Shown here: in pieces, positions 52,740 to 61,673 of the stretch
Numbering within the stretch: the stretch's first letter is position 1
How the letters are laid out: the number at the start of each line of letters is the position of its first letter
From: Winogradskyella psychrotolerans
Lineage (GTDB): Bacteria > Bacteroidota > Bacteroidia > Flavobacteriales > Flavobacteriaceae
Assembly (NCBI RefSeq): GCF_018860565.1
Contig: NZ_JAHKPS010000029.1
Span: 231,260 to 295,259 of the forward strand
Direction: 5' to 3'
DNA: 64,000 nucleotides
Program-made: the position numbers and the translations under genes
Notes under the pieces: generated by a model
Database searches by the model: none
The model's input: the letters and a program-made list of their open reading frames with translations, nothing else
What the model was told of the DNA's origin: nothing

Positions 52740-53153
52740 GTGAAATTTTCATACACACATAAAGCCTTTTCTATAGCGTTATCAGTATTGGTTTTGTTTT
52801 CTACATTATCATTAACTATTGATAAACACTTTTGTGGTGATGTTTTAGTCGACGTTGCCATTTTTTCTGAAAGTGAAAAATGTGGAATGGACATTTCTAA
52901 AATGGAAGCAACAGATATGGTTAAAAAAAGCTGTTGTAAAAATGAAATTGACGTCATTGAAGGCCTTTCTGATTTAACGTTCAATTCATTTGAAGATTTT
53001 GATGTAATTAAACAGCAAGTATTATTTGCTTACAGCTATTCTTACATCAATCTTTTCGAAGGTTTGCCCAACTTGGTCATTCCTCATAGTAATTACTTAC
53101 CGCCAACATTAGTTAAAGACATTCATCTCTTAGATGAAGTCTACCTCATTTGA
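52740..53153 (+). CDS. HYC_CC_PP family exported protein
   Basis: 137 residues from GTG. Signal peptide (KAFSIALSVLVLFSTLSLT) followed by the family's three landmarks: His30-Phe31-Cys32 (DKHFCGD), Cys65-Cys66 (KKSCCKNE) and Pro-Pro (SNYLPPTL). Another Cys is at 48. The adjacent cysteines and His-x-Cys suggest binding of a soft metal such as copper. A TonB receptor and an HMA protein follow on the same strand, supporting a metal-handling role that is inferred, not proven. Confidence 0.9.
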   Translation: MKFSYTHKAFSIALSVLVLFSTLSLTIDKHFCGDVLVDVAIFSESEKCGMDISKMEATDMVKKSCCKNEIDVIEGLSDLTFNSFEDFDVIKQQVLFAYSYSYINLFEGLPNLVIPHSNYLPPTLVKDIHLLDEVYLI

Positions 53154-53224
53154 TTCCGTTATAGCCCTTCGTTAAAAAGGAAGCACATAATTGTGTGCTA
53201 TTGTTATACCCGAAATTCAAACAA

Positions 53225-55483
53225 ATGAAAAAATATTTATTTATAAAATTTATGTTCTTGTCACTTATGCTTTCTGCGCAAGAGCAATTAAAAGGAGTTG
53301 TTTTAGAAACAAGCAGCGGAAAAGAAATGCCATTACCAGGCGCCAATGTGTATTGGTTAAGCTCATCAGTTGGAGCAATTACAAATGAAGATGGTACGTT
53401 CACGTTACCTTATAAATTCTCTTATAATAAATTGGTTGTTAGTTATGTTGGCTTTAAATCTGACACTATAACCATAAGTGAAAATAAGTATATAAGACAT
53501 ATACTTCAAGCGAGTGACGAGTTAGATGCTGTAGAAATTACATCTCGTAAACAAGCCACTCGAAAATCCTATTTACAAGCAGCAAATACCTTTACAGTTA
53601 CAAGTGCAGAATTGTTAAAAGCAGCCTGTTGTAACTTAGCAGAAAGCTTTGAAACCAATCCCTCAATAGATGTGAATTTTGCCGATGCTATTTCAGGTTC
53701 AAAACAAATTAAAATGTTGGGTTTAAACTCACCTTATATTTTAATTGCAACAGAAAATATTCCTGCTATAAGAGGCGCATCTCAAGCTTATGGTTTAAGT
53801 TTTATTCCAGGTACTTGGGTAGAAAGTATTCAGATAACTAAAGGTACAGGTAGTGTGGTTAATGGGTTTGAAAGTATTGCTGGTCAAATTAATGCCGAAA
53901 TGGTAAAACCTACAACTGATGATAAATTATTTGTAAACCTTTATGGAGCTTCAAGTGAGCGTTTAGAACTAAATACGCATATAAATACTAAAGTTTCAGA
54001 TAAGTGGAGTACAGGTTTGTATGTGCATGGAAATACACATCAGGAAAAGCATGATGTTAATGACGATGGCTTTTTAGATATGCCAATGTACAATCAGATT
54101 AACGTTATGAACCGTTGGCAATACACCAATCCAGAAAAAGGCGTGGTTAGCTTTATTAATCTGAGATATCTTAATGACGAAAAGCAAGCAGGACAAGTAG
54201 ACTTTGACCCGCAACGTGATAAGGGTACAACTAATTATTGGGGAAGTGAGATTGATACTGAACGCTTTGAGATTACTACAAAATTAGGCTATGTAAACCC
54301 AGAAATTCCGTATCAAAGTCTCGGATTTCAAACAGCATTTAGTCACCATCAACAAGATTCCTATTTTGGGTTAAACCAGTATGATATTAAACATAATAGT
54401 TTTTATTCTAACTTGGTTTATAATTCTATTATTTCAGACTCCAGACACAAAATTAAAACAGGAGTAAGTTTTACTTACGATCATTATAATGAGCTTGTAA
54501 ACAATCATAATAACGCGCTTCTAAATAATACAACCTATAAACGAACAGAGAATTCTGTGGGTGGTTTTTTTGAATATGCTTTTGATAACTTAGATAAATT
54601 ATCATTAACAGCAGGAATGCGTGTAGACCAACATAATAGACTTGGTTTTTTTGTGACACCGCGTTTGCATGTGCGATATACACCTTGGGAGAAATCAGCA
54701 TTGCGTGCATCTATAGGAAGAGGAAAACGAAGTGCTAATATTTTTGCAGAAAACCAAAATATATTTTCAAGTTCAAGACAGATTAATATTTTAAATTCAG
54801 AAGGGAAAATTTACGGATTAGATCCGGAAATTGCTTGGAATTATGGTATTAGTTATTTGCAAGGTTTCAACTTATTTGATAGAAAAGCCGATGTAACTTT
54901 CGATTTTTATAGAACCGATTTTCAAAATCAAGTCGTTGTAGATTGGGAGAATCCTTATGAAGTCAATTTTTATAATTTAGAAGGAGATAGCTATGCAAAT
55001 AGTTTTCAATTTGAATTTAACTATAATGCTTTTGAACATTTTGATGTTAGAATGGCTTATAAGTATTATGATATACAAACAGATTATATCTCTGGTAAAT
55101 TAGAAAAGCCATTAGTGCCAAAACACCGTTTGTTTGCTAATGCATCGTACGAAACAGAAATAAAGAATAATGGACAATGGAAATTTGATGCGACATACAA
55201 TTGGTTAAGCGGTCAGCGTTTTCCGAGTACGGATTTAAGTGCATTACAGTTTCAGTTAGCAGATGAAACACCAACAGTTGGAACTTTAAATCTGCAAGTT
55301 ACAAAAGTGTTTTCTCCAAAATTTGAAGTATATTTAGGTGGAGAAAACGTGACTAATGTACGTCAAGATAATCCCGTAGTTAGTGCCGATAATCCGTTTG
55401 GTTCAAATTTTGATAGTAATTTTGTATATGGCCCAATTTACGGTAGCATGTACTACGCCGGATTGCGATTTCGTATAAAATAA
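53225..55483 (+). CDS. TonB-dependent receptor with a CarboxypepD_reg domain
   Basis: 752 residues from ATG 53225 (MKKYLFIKFMFLSLMLSAQE). The earlier in-frame ORF start adds ten residues before the signal peptide. Order: signal peptide, CarboxypepD_reg-like domain (about 20-100; GAITNEDGTFTLPYKFSYNK), plug (about 115-220; AACCNLAESFETNPSIDVNF with Cys135-Cys136), 22-stranded barrel ending MYYAGLRFRIK. No SusD neighbour, so it is not a glycan SusCD. The Cys pair in the plug and the adjacent HYC_CC_PP and HMA genes point to metal (copper) uptake or sensing. Confidence 0.92.
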   Translation: MKKYLFIKFMFLSLMLSAQEQLKGVVLETSSGKEMPLPGANVYWLSSSVGAITNEDGTFTLPYKFSYNKLVVSYVGFKSDTITISENKYIRHILQASDELDAVEITSRKQATRKSYLQAANTFTVTSAELLKAACCNLAESFETNPSIDVNFADAISGSKQIKMLGLNSPYILIATENIPAIRGASQAYGLSFIPGTWVESIQITKGTGSVVNGFESIAGQINAEMVKPTTDDKLFVNLYGASSERLELNTHINTKVSDKWSTGLYVHGNTHQEKHDVNDDGFLDMPMYNQINVMNRWQYTNPEKGVVSFINLRYLNDEKQAGQVDFDPQRDKGTTNYWGSEIDTERFEITTKLGYVNPEIPYQSLGFQTAFSHHQQDSYFGLNQYDIKHNSFYSNLVYNSIISDSRHKIKTGVSFTYDHYNELVNNHNNALLNNTTYKRTENSVGGFFEYAFDNLDKLSLTAGMRVDQHNRLGFFVTPRLHVRYTPWEKSALRASIGRGKRSANIFAENQNIFSSSRQINILNSEGKIYGLDPEIAWNYGISYLQGFNLFDRKADVTFDFYRTDFQNQVVVDWENPYEVNFYNLEGDSYANSFQFEFNYNAFEHFDVRMAYKYYDIQTDYISGKLEKPLVPKHRLFANASYETEIKNNGQWKFDATYNWLSGQRFPSTDLSALQFQLADETPTVGTLNLQVTKVFSPKFEVYLGGENVTNVRQDNPVVSADNPFGSNFDSNFVYGPIYGSMYYAGLRFRIK

Positions 55484-55486
55484 TTA

Positions 55487-55561
55487 GTTCTTGTAAAAGC
55501 AAGAATCCATAAATAGAAATTAAATTAAAACAAATAAGTTTCTGCTTTTTGCAGGAATAAC
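55487..55561. repeat. Degraded REPIN-like inverted pair
   Basis: Left unit 55487-55507 (GTTCTTGTAAAAGCAAGAAT) and right unit 55538-55561 (GTTTCTGCTTTTTG, then CAGGAATAAC) are diverged REP units in opposite orientation with a 30-base spacer. The total of 75 bases compares with 73 for the intact pair at 14112-14184. They fill the TonB-HMA spacer. Confidence 0.6.
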
Positions 55562-55576
55562 TAAAAACAAATTAAG

Positions 55577-55951
55577 ATGAAAAAAGTAATTTTAATGTTT
55601 ACATTATTAGTAACAACCATAGCTTTTGCACAAGACAAAAACAAAAAAGCAAGCATTGAAGTTGATGGTGTTTGTGGTATGTGTAAAGAACGCATAGAAA
55701 AAGCAGCAATTAGAACCAAAGGTGTGAAATCTGCCGTTTGGAGTGTAGATACACATGAGTTAAAACTGATTTTTGATGAGCGCAAAACAGATTTAAAAAC
55801 GATTTCTAAAAAGGTTGCTTCAGTAGGTCATGATACTAAAGAAATTAAAGCTACTGAAGAAGAATATAACTCAATACATCCATGTTGTAAATATAGAGAT
55901 GAAGAGGTTAGAAAAGATCATGAACCAAAGGAAGAGGAGAAGAACAATTAA
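55577..55951 (+). CDS. Exported heavy-metal-associated (HMA) domain protein
   Basis: 124 residues. Signal peptide (MKKVILMFTLLVTTIAFAQ) then one HMA domain: CxxC is Cys33-x-x-Cys36 (DGVCGMCKERIEKAA), then AIRTKGVKSAVWSVDTHELK and VASVGHDTKEIKA. The charged tail contains a second Cys pair, Cys103-Cys104 (IHPCCKYRDEE). A periplasmic copper chaperone or sequestering protein is likely. Third member of the metal module. A hairpin terminator follows. Confidence 0.9.
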   Translation: MKKVILMFTLLVTTIAFAQDKNKKASIEVDGVCGMCKERIEKAAIRTKGVKSAVWSVDTHELKLIFDERKTDLKTISKKVASVGHDTKEIKATEEEYNSIHPCCKYRDEEVRKDHEPKEEEKNN

Positions 55952-55988
55952 TTTGGATTCCAGAATAAAAAAAGACATAATATGTTTT

Positions 55989-56010
55989 AGCCTGAATTTA
56001 TATTCAGGCT
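55989..56010 (+). terminator. Terminator after the HMA gene
   Basis: Arms AGCCTGAAT (55989-55997) and ATTCAGGCT (56002-56010) followed by TTTTTTT, 37 bases after the stop. The remaining bases up to 56191 show no further feature. Confidence 0.85.
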
Positions 56011-56191
56011 TTTTTTATGGTTTTATGATACAGAACTTAATTATAGTTTACTATTAATTTGACGTTTTAAAAGTTTTAAGCGAACTTCGTTAAGATCTAG
56101 TATTCGTTTTAAACAAATTTAATATCAGCAAGTTGGGATTGGGTTTTAAAATAAGCAGTAAGAAAATACCAGTATTTTTAGTCTTTTAAAT

Positions 56192-57304
56192 ATGAAAAAA
56201 TGTGTCTTTCCAATCTTAATAGTTGTTTTATTATTCGCTTTAAATAGTTGTAATAAAAATGATGAAACTACAGAACCAATATTAACAGATATTTCTATAA
56301 CATCATCTGAAAGTTTAATTGCTTGGGCAAACAATGATGATTTGATGCAAAAACTAGACAATGCATTATATTATAATTACGGAAATGCGCTTGAGAGTGA
56401 AACTGAAAAACAACAAATTTTTAATGCAGATACAACTCAGGTAATTGCAACAATAGATTTTAAAATAGGATTTCAAAATACTTACAACGACTTAAATCCA
56501 AATAATAATTTAGTAACAATTCAACTGATAAAGAATGTTGAAAACCCAAGTCCGCAAGGAGTAGAACTAAAAGCTGACGGACCCGGAAATACCTACGATT
56601 TAATTACTTCAATATTAGCACCTGGTTATAATCCAATAGAAGTGCCAGATTGTAATCATCCAGAATTTGGGGACCATATTGATGAGCTTTTTGATAGTGA
56701 GTTAAACACAAATGTTTTTCGGTTTTATATGCATGCTTCTCCAGACAACGACCGTTGTATCAATTTTGATAGACAACGAAATGAGATAAAAACGTATGAC
56801 CAATCTCCAGATAATTTATTAGGAGTAGACAACGAAAAAGTTGTTTACAAATGGAAATTCAAATTAAAATCAGGATTCCAAACGTCTCCAAATTTTACGC
56901 ATTTACACCAGTTAAAATCTGTAGGAGGATCTTTGGCTAGCATGCCAATGTATACTTTAACAGCGCGAAAAGGAAATCCGGATAAACTAGAATTACGCTA
57001 TGCCGAAACAGATGACCAAAATACCCTTGCAGAAACAGATTTAGCACCTTTTGTAGATACTTGGTTAGAGGTTACCGAAATCATAAAATATGGTACATCA
57101 GGAACCTATGAAATTGAAATAAAAAAAGTGAGTGATAATACAATTTTGTTTGCCTATTCAAATATTTCAATTATAAATTGGAGAGCTGGAGCAACTTTTG
57201 TACGACCAAAATGGGGCATTTACAGGAGTTTATTAAATGCGCAGGATCTTAGAGATGAAGAGGTGTTATTTGCCGATTTTAGTATTACAGAAATAGACGA
57301 GTAA
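56192..57304 (+). CDS. Lipoprotein with a polysaccharide-lyase-like beta-jelly-roll domain
   Basis: 370 residues. Lipobox ends at Cys20 (LFALNSCNKND). Residues about 40-140 look like a linker with an unrecognised small domain. From about 150 a beta-jelly roll resembles heparin-lyase-I/PL-type lyases: VVYKWKFKLKSGFQTSPNFT, FTHLHQLKSVGG, PMYTLTARKGNPDKLELRY, APFVDTWLEVTEIIKYGTSG and the end RPKWGIYRSL with DEEVLFADFSI. Surface-exposed glycan degradation is inferred from the fold resemblance alone. It has no SusCD or CAZyme neighbours, so the substrate is open. Confidence 0.7.
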   Translation: MKKCVFPILIVVLLFALNSCNKNDETTEPILTDISITSSESLIAWANNDDLMQKLDNALYYNYGNALESETEKQQIFNADTTQVIATIDFKIGFQNTYNDLNPNNNLVTIQLIKNVENPSPQGVELKADGPGNTYDLITSILAPGYNPIEVPDCNHPEFGDHIDELFDSELNTNVFRFYMHASPDNDRCINFDRQRNEIKTYDQSPDNLLGVDNEKVVYKWKFKLKSGFQTSPNFTHLHQLKSVGGSLASMPMYTLTARKGNPDKLELRYAETDDQNTLAETDLAPFVDTWLEVTEIIKYGTSGTYEIEIKKVSDNTILFAYSNISIINWRAGATFVRPKWGIYRSLLNAQDLRDEEVLFADFSITEIDE

Positions 57305-57441
57305 TTTTGCTGGTTTTGTAATAGGAACCAGAGTTTAAAGACCTCGTGGTATGTGTTTGTTTCTTTAGTTTAGGTTGGTAGCAATTTCTGTAATAAGAAT
57401 AATGGATTAGATTTAAAAATCTAATGAATTTATTCCAAAAC

Positions 57442-57471
57442 AAAAGCCTTTGATATAAATCAAAGGCTTTT
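57442..57471. terminator. Bidirectional terminator between the lyase-like lipoprotein gene and groEL
   Basis: Arms AAAAGCCTTTGAT (57442-57454) and ATCAAAGGCTTTT (57459-57471), loop of four, perfect 13-base stem with A/T flanks on both sides. The 233-base gap otherwise shows nothing. Confidence 0.88.
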
Positions 57472-57537
57472 AAATTTATAACTGTAGTTTAACTTTGTTC
57501 ACTAACAGTTTTATACATTAGGTATCGATGTTTTTTA

Positions 57538-59193
<1,656 letters not shown>

Positions 59194-59246
59194 TTAGTTG
59201 TTGGCTACCAGCTAAATTGTTAATTTACAACTGTTTTATTTGTTAA

Positions 59247-59278
59247 TACGCTAAAGGCTAAATACGCCCAAAGCCAAA
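59247..59278. repeat. Two imperfect 16-base direct repeats in the groES-groEL spacer
   Basis: TACGCTAAAGGCTAAA (59247-59262) followed directly by TACGCCCAAAGCCAAA (59263-59278), 12 of 16 bases the same. Its first ten bases (TACGCTAAAG) are the inverse of CTTTAGCGTA at 59601-59610, upstream of groES. Function unknown. Confidence 0.5.
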
Positions 59279-59284
59279 TACTTT

Positions 59285-59560
59285 TTAGATTATTGCTAAG
59301 ATGTCGCTTTCACGCATCATTAAGTAATCTTTACCTTCTAGTTTAAGTTCAGTTCCACCGTATTTTCCATAAAGTACAGTATCACCAACCTTAACTGTTA
59401 GTGGTTCGTCTTTTTTTCCATTTCCAACGGCTACAACTGTTCCTTTTTGTGGTTTTTCTTTTGCGTTATCTGGAATAATAATTCCTGAAGCTGTTTTAGT
59501 TTCAGCTTCCTTAGGTTCAATTAGAACACGGTCTGCTAAAGGTTTAATGTTTAAACTCAT
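59285..59560 (-). CDS. groS: Co-chaperonin GroES
   Basis: 91 residues. Heptameric lid of Gro[22 protein letters not shown], the mobile loop [20 protein letters not shown] and the base [20 protein letters not shown] are canonical. First gene of groES-groEL. Upstream there is no TAnnTTTG box but a sigma-54-like element. Confidence 0.98.
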   Translation of the reverse strand: MSLNIKPLADRVLIEPKEAETKTASGIIIPDNAKEKPQKGTVVAVGNGKKDEPLTVKVGDTVLYGKYGGTELKLEGKDYLMMRESDILAII

Positions 59561-59596
59561 TTTGTTGTATATTTTTTAGTTGTTTAATTAATAAAT

Positions 59597-59610
59597 TACG
59601 CTTTAGCGTA
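59597..59610. repeat. 14-base palindrome upstream of groES
   Basis: TACGCTTTAGCGTA, perfect 6-base arms around TT. It lies between the sigma-54-like element and the groES ATG. It could be an operator or a leader hairpin. It is not a CIRCE element. Confidence 0.5.
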
Positions 59611-59611
59611 G

Positions 59612-59628
59612 TTCGAAAATTATGCCAA
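59612..59628 (-). promoter_or_regulatory. Sigma-54-like -24/-12 element upstream of groES
   Basis: Minus strand TTGGCATAATTTTCGAA matches 12 of 17 bases of the form TTGGCACGGTTTTTGCA. The GG of the -24 box is exact, but the -12 box has GA where GC is usual. Leader would be about 40 bases. A bEBP gene with GAFTGA lies 2 kb upstream. A TAATTTTC next to it could instead be a weak -7 box. Confidence 0.35.
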
Positions 59629-59662
59629 GACAGAAAGTCTGACAAAGTTTCAGATATAAAAA

Positions 59663-59685
59663 AAGCCAGCTGAATGAGCTGGCTT
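59663..59685 (-). terminator. Terminator after secG
   Basis: Arms AAGCCAGCT (59663-59671) and AGCTGGCTT (59677-59685), loop of five, followed on the minus strand by TTTTTT. It separates the secG operon from groES. Confidence 0.85.
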
Positions 59686-59711
59686 AGTGTTGTTTTATAA
59701 TGAGAGTTTAG

Positions 59712-60059
59712 TTAACCTCCTATTGAATCGTTTGTTGTAGCTGAATTGTTAGTTGGAGCTGGTGTTGAAATTGGCATTTCTGTTGATTCATTAGTATCTA
59801 AAGCTTTAGATTCTGTACTTCCGCCAGAACCAATTGTAAGATTAGATGCTAAGATTAAAACAATTAATGCTGTTGCTAAAAACCAAGTACTCTTATCTAA
59901 AAAATCACCAGTTTTTTGAACTCCTCCCATTTGCTGTGTGCCACCACCACCAAAAGATGATGATAATCCACCTCCTTTAGGGTTTTGTACCATAATGACT
60001 ACGACAAGTAGAAACGCAACGATTACTATTAGTATTAAAAATATTGTAAATGCACTCAT
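59712..60059 (-). CDS. secG: Protein translocase subunit SecG
   Basis: 115 residues. Two transmembrane helices (TIFLILIVIVAFLLVVVIMV and FLATALIVLILASNLTIGSG) flank the conserved loop VQNPKGGGLSSSFGGGGTQQ. A Ser/Thr/Asn-rich tail follows. Part of SecYEG. Last gene of the bEBP-lptE-TPR-secG series, one base after the TPR gene. Confidence 0.95.
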   Translation of the reverse strand: MSAFTIFLILIVIVAFLLVVVIMVQNPKGGGLSSSFGGGGTQQMGGVQKTGDFLDKSTWFLATALIVLILASNLTIGSGGSTESKALDTNESTEMPISTPAPTNNSATTNDSIGG

Positions 60060-60060
60060 T

Positions 60061-61014
60061 TTATATTGTATTATTATCTTTTAGTTCTTTTACCAATTTT
60101 ATTTGGTGTGCAAAGAAACTACTTTTTTCTGGATATTTCAAACTTAAAATCTTGTAAGATTGAATTGCCTTATCGTAGTTTTTTTGTTCTAAATAAATTC
60201 GTGCCAAAGTTTCAGTCATTAAACTGTCTGAAATAGGATTGTCATTGTTGACTAGCTTTGGTTTTGGAGCATTGCTAGAAACAGGTTTAATCTTTGGGTT
60301 TTCACTAATAAATTTATCTATAATTGCAAGTTTGTCTTGCAATGGTGTAGCTGGTTCTTGCTCTAAATCTTCCTTTTTAGATTCTGTTTTAGGTTCAATT
60401 TTTGTTTCAGTTTCATCTCGTACAATTGGTTTGAAACTTGTGATTTTTAACCATTCTGTAAATGAATGGTTTTCAGATTTATCAAAATCTAAAGGTTTAC
60501 CAATATTAAGTTGCTCTTCGGCTGTAATGTTTTTTACATCTACCGAGATAATAGAGTCTTCTAATTTTAAAGATTGCGGTTCTGTTTTAGGTTCGGGCAT
60601 AGGTTTTGCCTCGAATAAACCAGGGTCTAAAACTCCTTCAGTTGCTTTAATATGTTCTTTTAAAGCGTCGTCTATAGTTACACTTTTGTTAACAGAGATG
60701 TCATCTATTTCATTAACTTCTATAGATTTTAGATGCTCTATGTTTTGTTTAATATGTTCAGATATTTCATTCTGATTAAAAACCTCAGAAGTAATGTAGT
60801 CAAATAATACACTACGATCTGTAGTGTGTGCGGCCGTAACTTTTAACGCATTATTGTATTTGTAGCTTTCCTTTTGTTTTAAACCTTTAAGGTAAAGTGC
60901 TTTTAAGGGTTGGAAATAAGGATATTGCTTAATGGCAGAAGCTAATACTTCGGTTTGAGATGCTGTTATAGCTTCTGGGTGTTGTAATAAATATGTGAGT
61001 TCTTGAAGCTGCAT
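60061..61014 (-). CDS. TPR-containing protein of unknown function
   Basis: 317 residues, no signal peptide. N-terminal helices LTYLLQHPEAITASQTEVLA and YPYFQPLKALYLKGLKQKES form the conserved block of this Bacteroidota-only family. The middle (about 110-240) is acidic, Pro/Glu-rich and likely disordered. The end carries a TPR (LARIYLEQKNYDKAIQSYKI) and KYPEKSSFFAHQIKLVKEL. It lies between lptE and secG with 1-3 base gaps, so an envelope-biogenesis role is plausible. Confidence 0.85.
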   Translation of the reverse strand: MQLQELTYLLQHPEAITASQTEVLASAIKQYPYFQPLKALYLKGLKQKESYKYNNALKVTAAHTTDRSVLFDYITSEVFNQNEISEHIKQNIEHLKSIEVNEIDDISVNKSVTIDDALKEHIKATEGVLDPGLFEAKPMPEPKTEPQSLKLEDSIISVDVKNITAEEQLNIGKPLDFDKSENHSFTEWLKITSFKPIVRDETETKIEPKTESKKEDLEQEPATPLQDKLAIIDKFISENPKIKPVSSNAPKPKLVNNDNPISDSLMTETLARIYLEQKNYDKAIQSYKILSLKYPEKSSFFAHQIKLVKELKDNNTI

Positions 61015-61017
61015 GTT

Positions 61018-61521
61018 TTACCAATCTGCTAATGAATCGTTAAGAATATCTTGTGTGAGACGTTCTAAAATCTCTTCATGTGCTGTATCTTTTATGCTTC
61101 CTGTAAGTTGATCGTTGGCTGGGTAATCATAAAAGAAAGAAAAGCGTTTTTCAAAATCCTTTTCTTCATTCTTTGTGTTGATGTAACGCACATTTACACT
61201 TATAGTTAATCTGTTTTGCGCAGCTGTATTTTCTGCAGTTGCTGTCATTGGCGAAATACGGTATTCTGTAATTTCCCCTTCATAAATAACTTCGCCTCCT
61301 GTAGTTACTAAATTGGCACTTGTTTGGTTAACGATGAGGTCTTCGAGCGTGTTTTTAAATAATTGATCTAGACCTGGTTCTACTAAATCGGCATTATTTT
61401 GAAAGAAATTTACCTGAAATGTTTCAGGTGTTTCTGTAATACCAGTAAATGAATAGTTGACTTTACATCCAAAAGTTGTAAGACAAATCGTTAATATAAA
61501 AATGTATTTTAAAATTTTCAA
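61018..61521 (-). CDS. lptE: LptE-family lipoprotein
   Basis: 167 residues. Lipobox Cys19 (ICLTTFGCKVNYSFTGI). It has the LptE (LPS-assembly lipoprotein) pattern: TFQVNFFQNNADLVEPGLDQ, LFKNTLEDLIVNQTSANLVT and RLTISVNVRYINTKNEEKDF. Plugs LptD at the outer membrane. Same operon as the TPR gene and secG. Confidence 0.9.
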   Translation of the reverse strand: MKILKYIFILTICLTTFGCKVNYSFTGITETPETFQVNFFQNNADLVEPGLDQLFKNTLEDLIVNQTSANLVTTGGEVIYEGEITEYRISPMTATAENTAAQNRLTISVNVRYINTKNEEKDFEKRFSFFYDYPANDQLTGSIKDTAHEEILERLTQDILNDSLADW

Positions 61522-61673
61522 TTAATAAATATTTGGTTATTCATAGTTATAAAAGCGTAAATATAGCCTTCATTTACTTATGTCTAAATTATTTTTATTG
61601 ATTTGATGGCACATTTATCACAACTAGTTCTCTAATAACGCAAGTTTAGTTATGAATGTTTTACAAACTTATC

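Noticed and set aside
53225..55483. TonB receptor as part of a SusCD polysaccharide locus
   Set aside because: No SusD-like lipoprotein lies next to it. The HYC_CC_PP and HMA neighbours point to metal instead.
59560..59712. CIRCE operator upstream of groES
   Set aside because: No TTAGCACTC with matching GAGTGCTAA arms is present in the interval.
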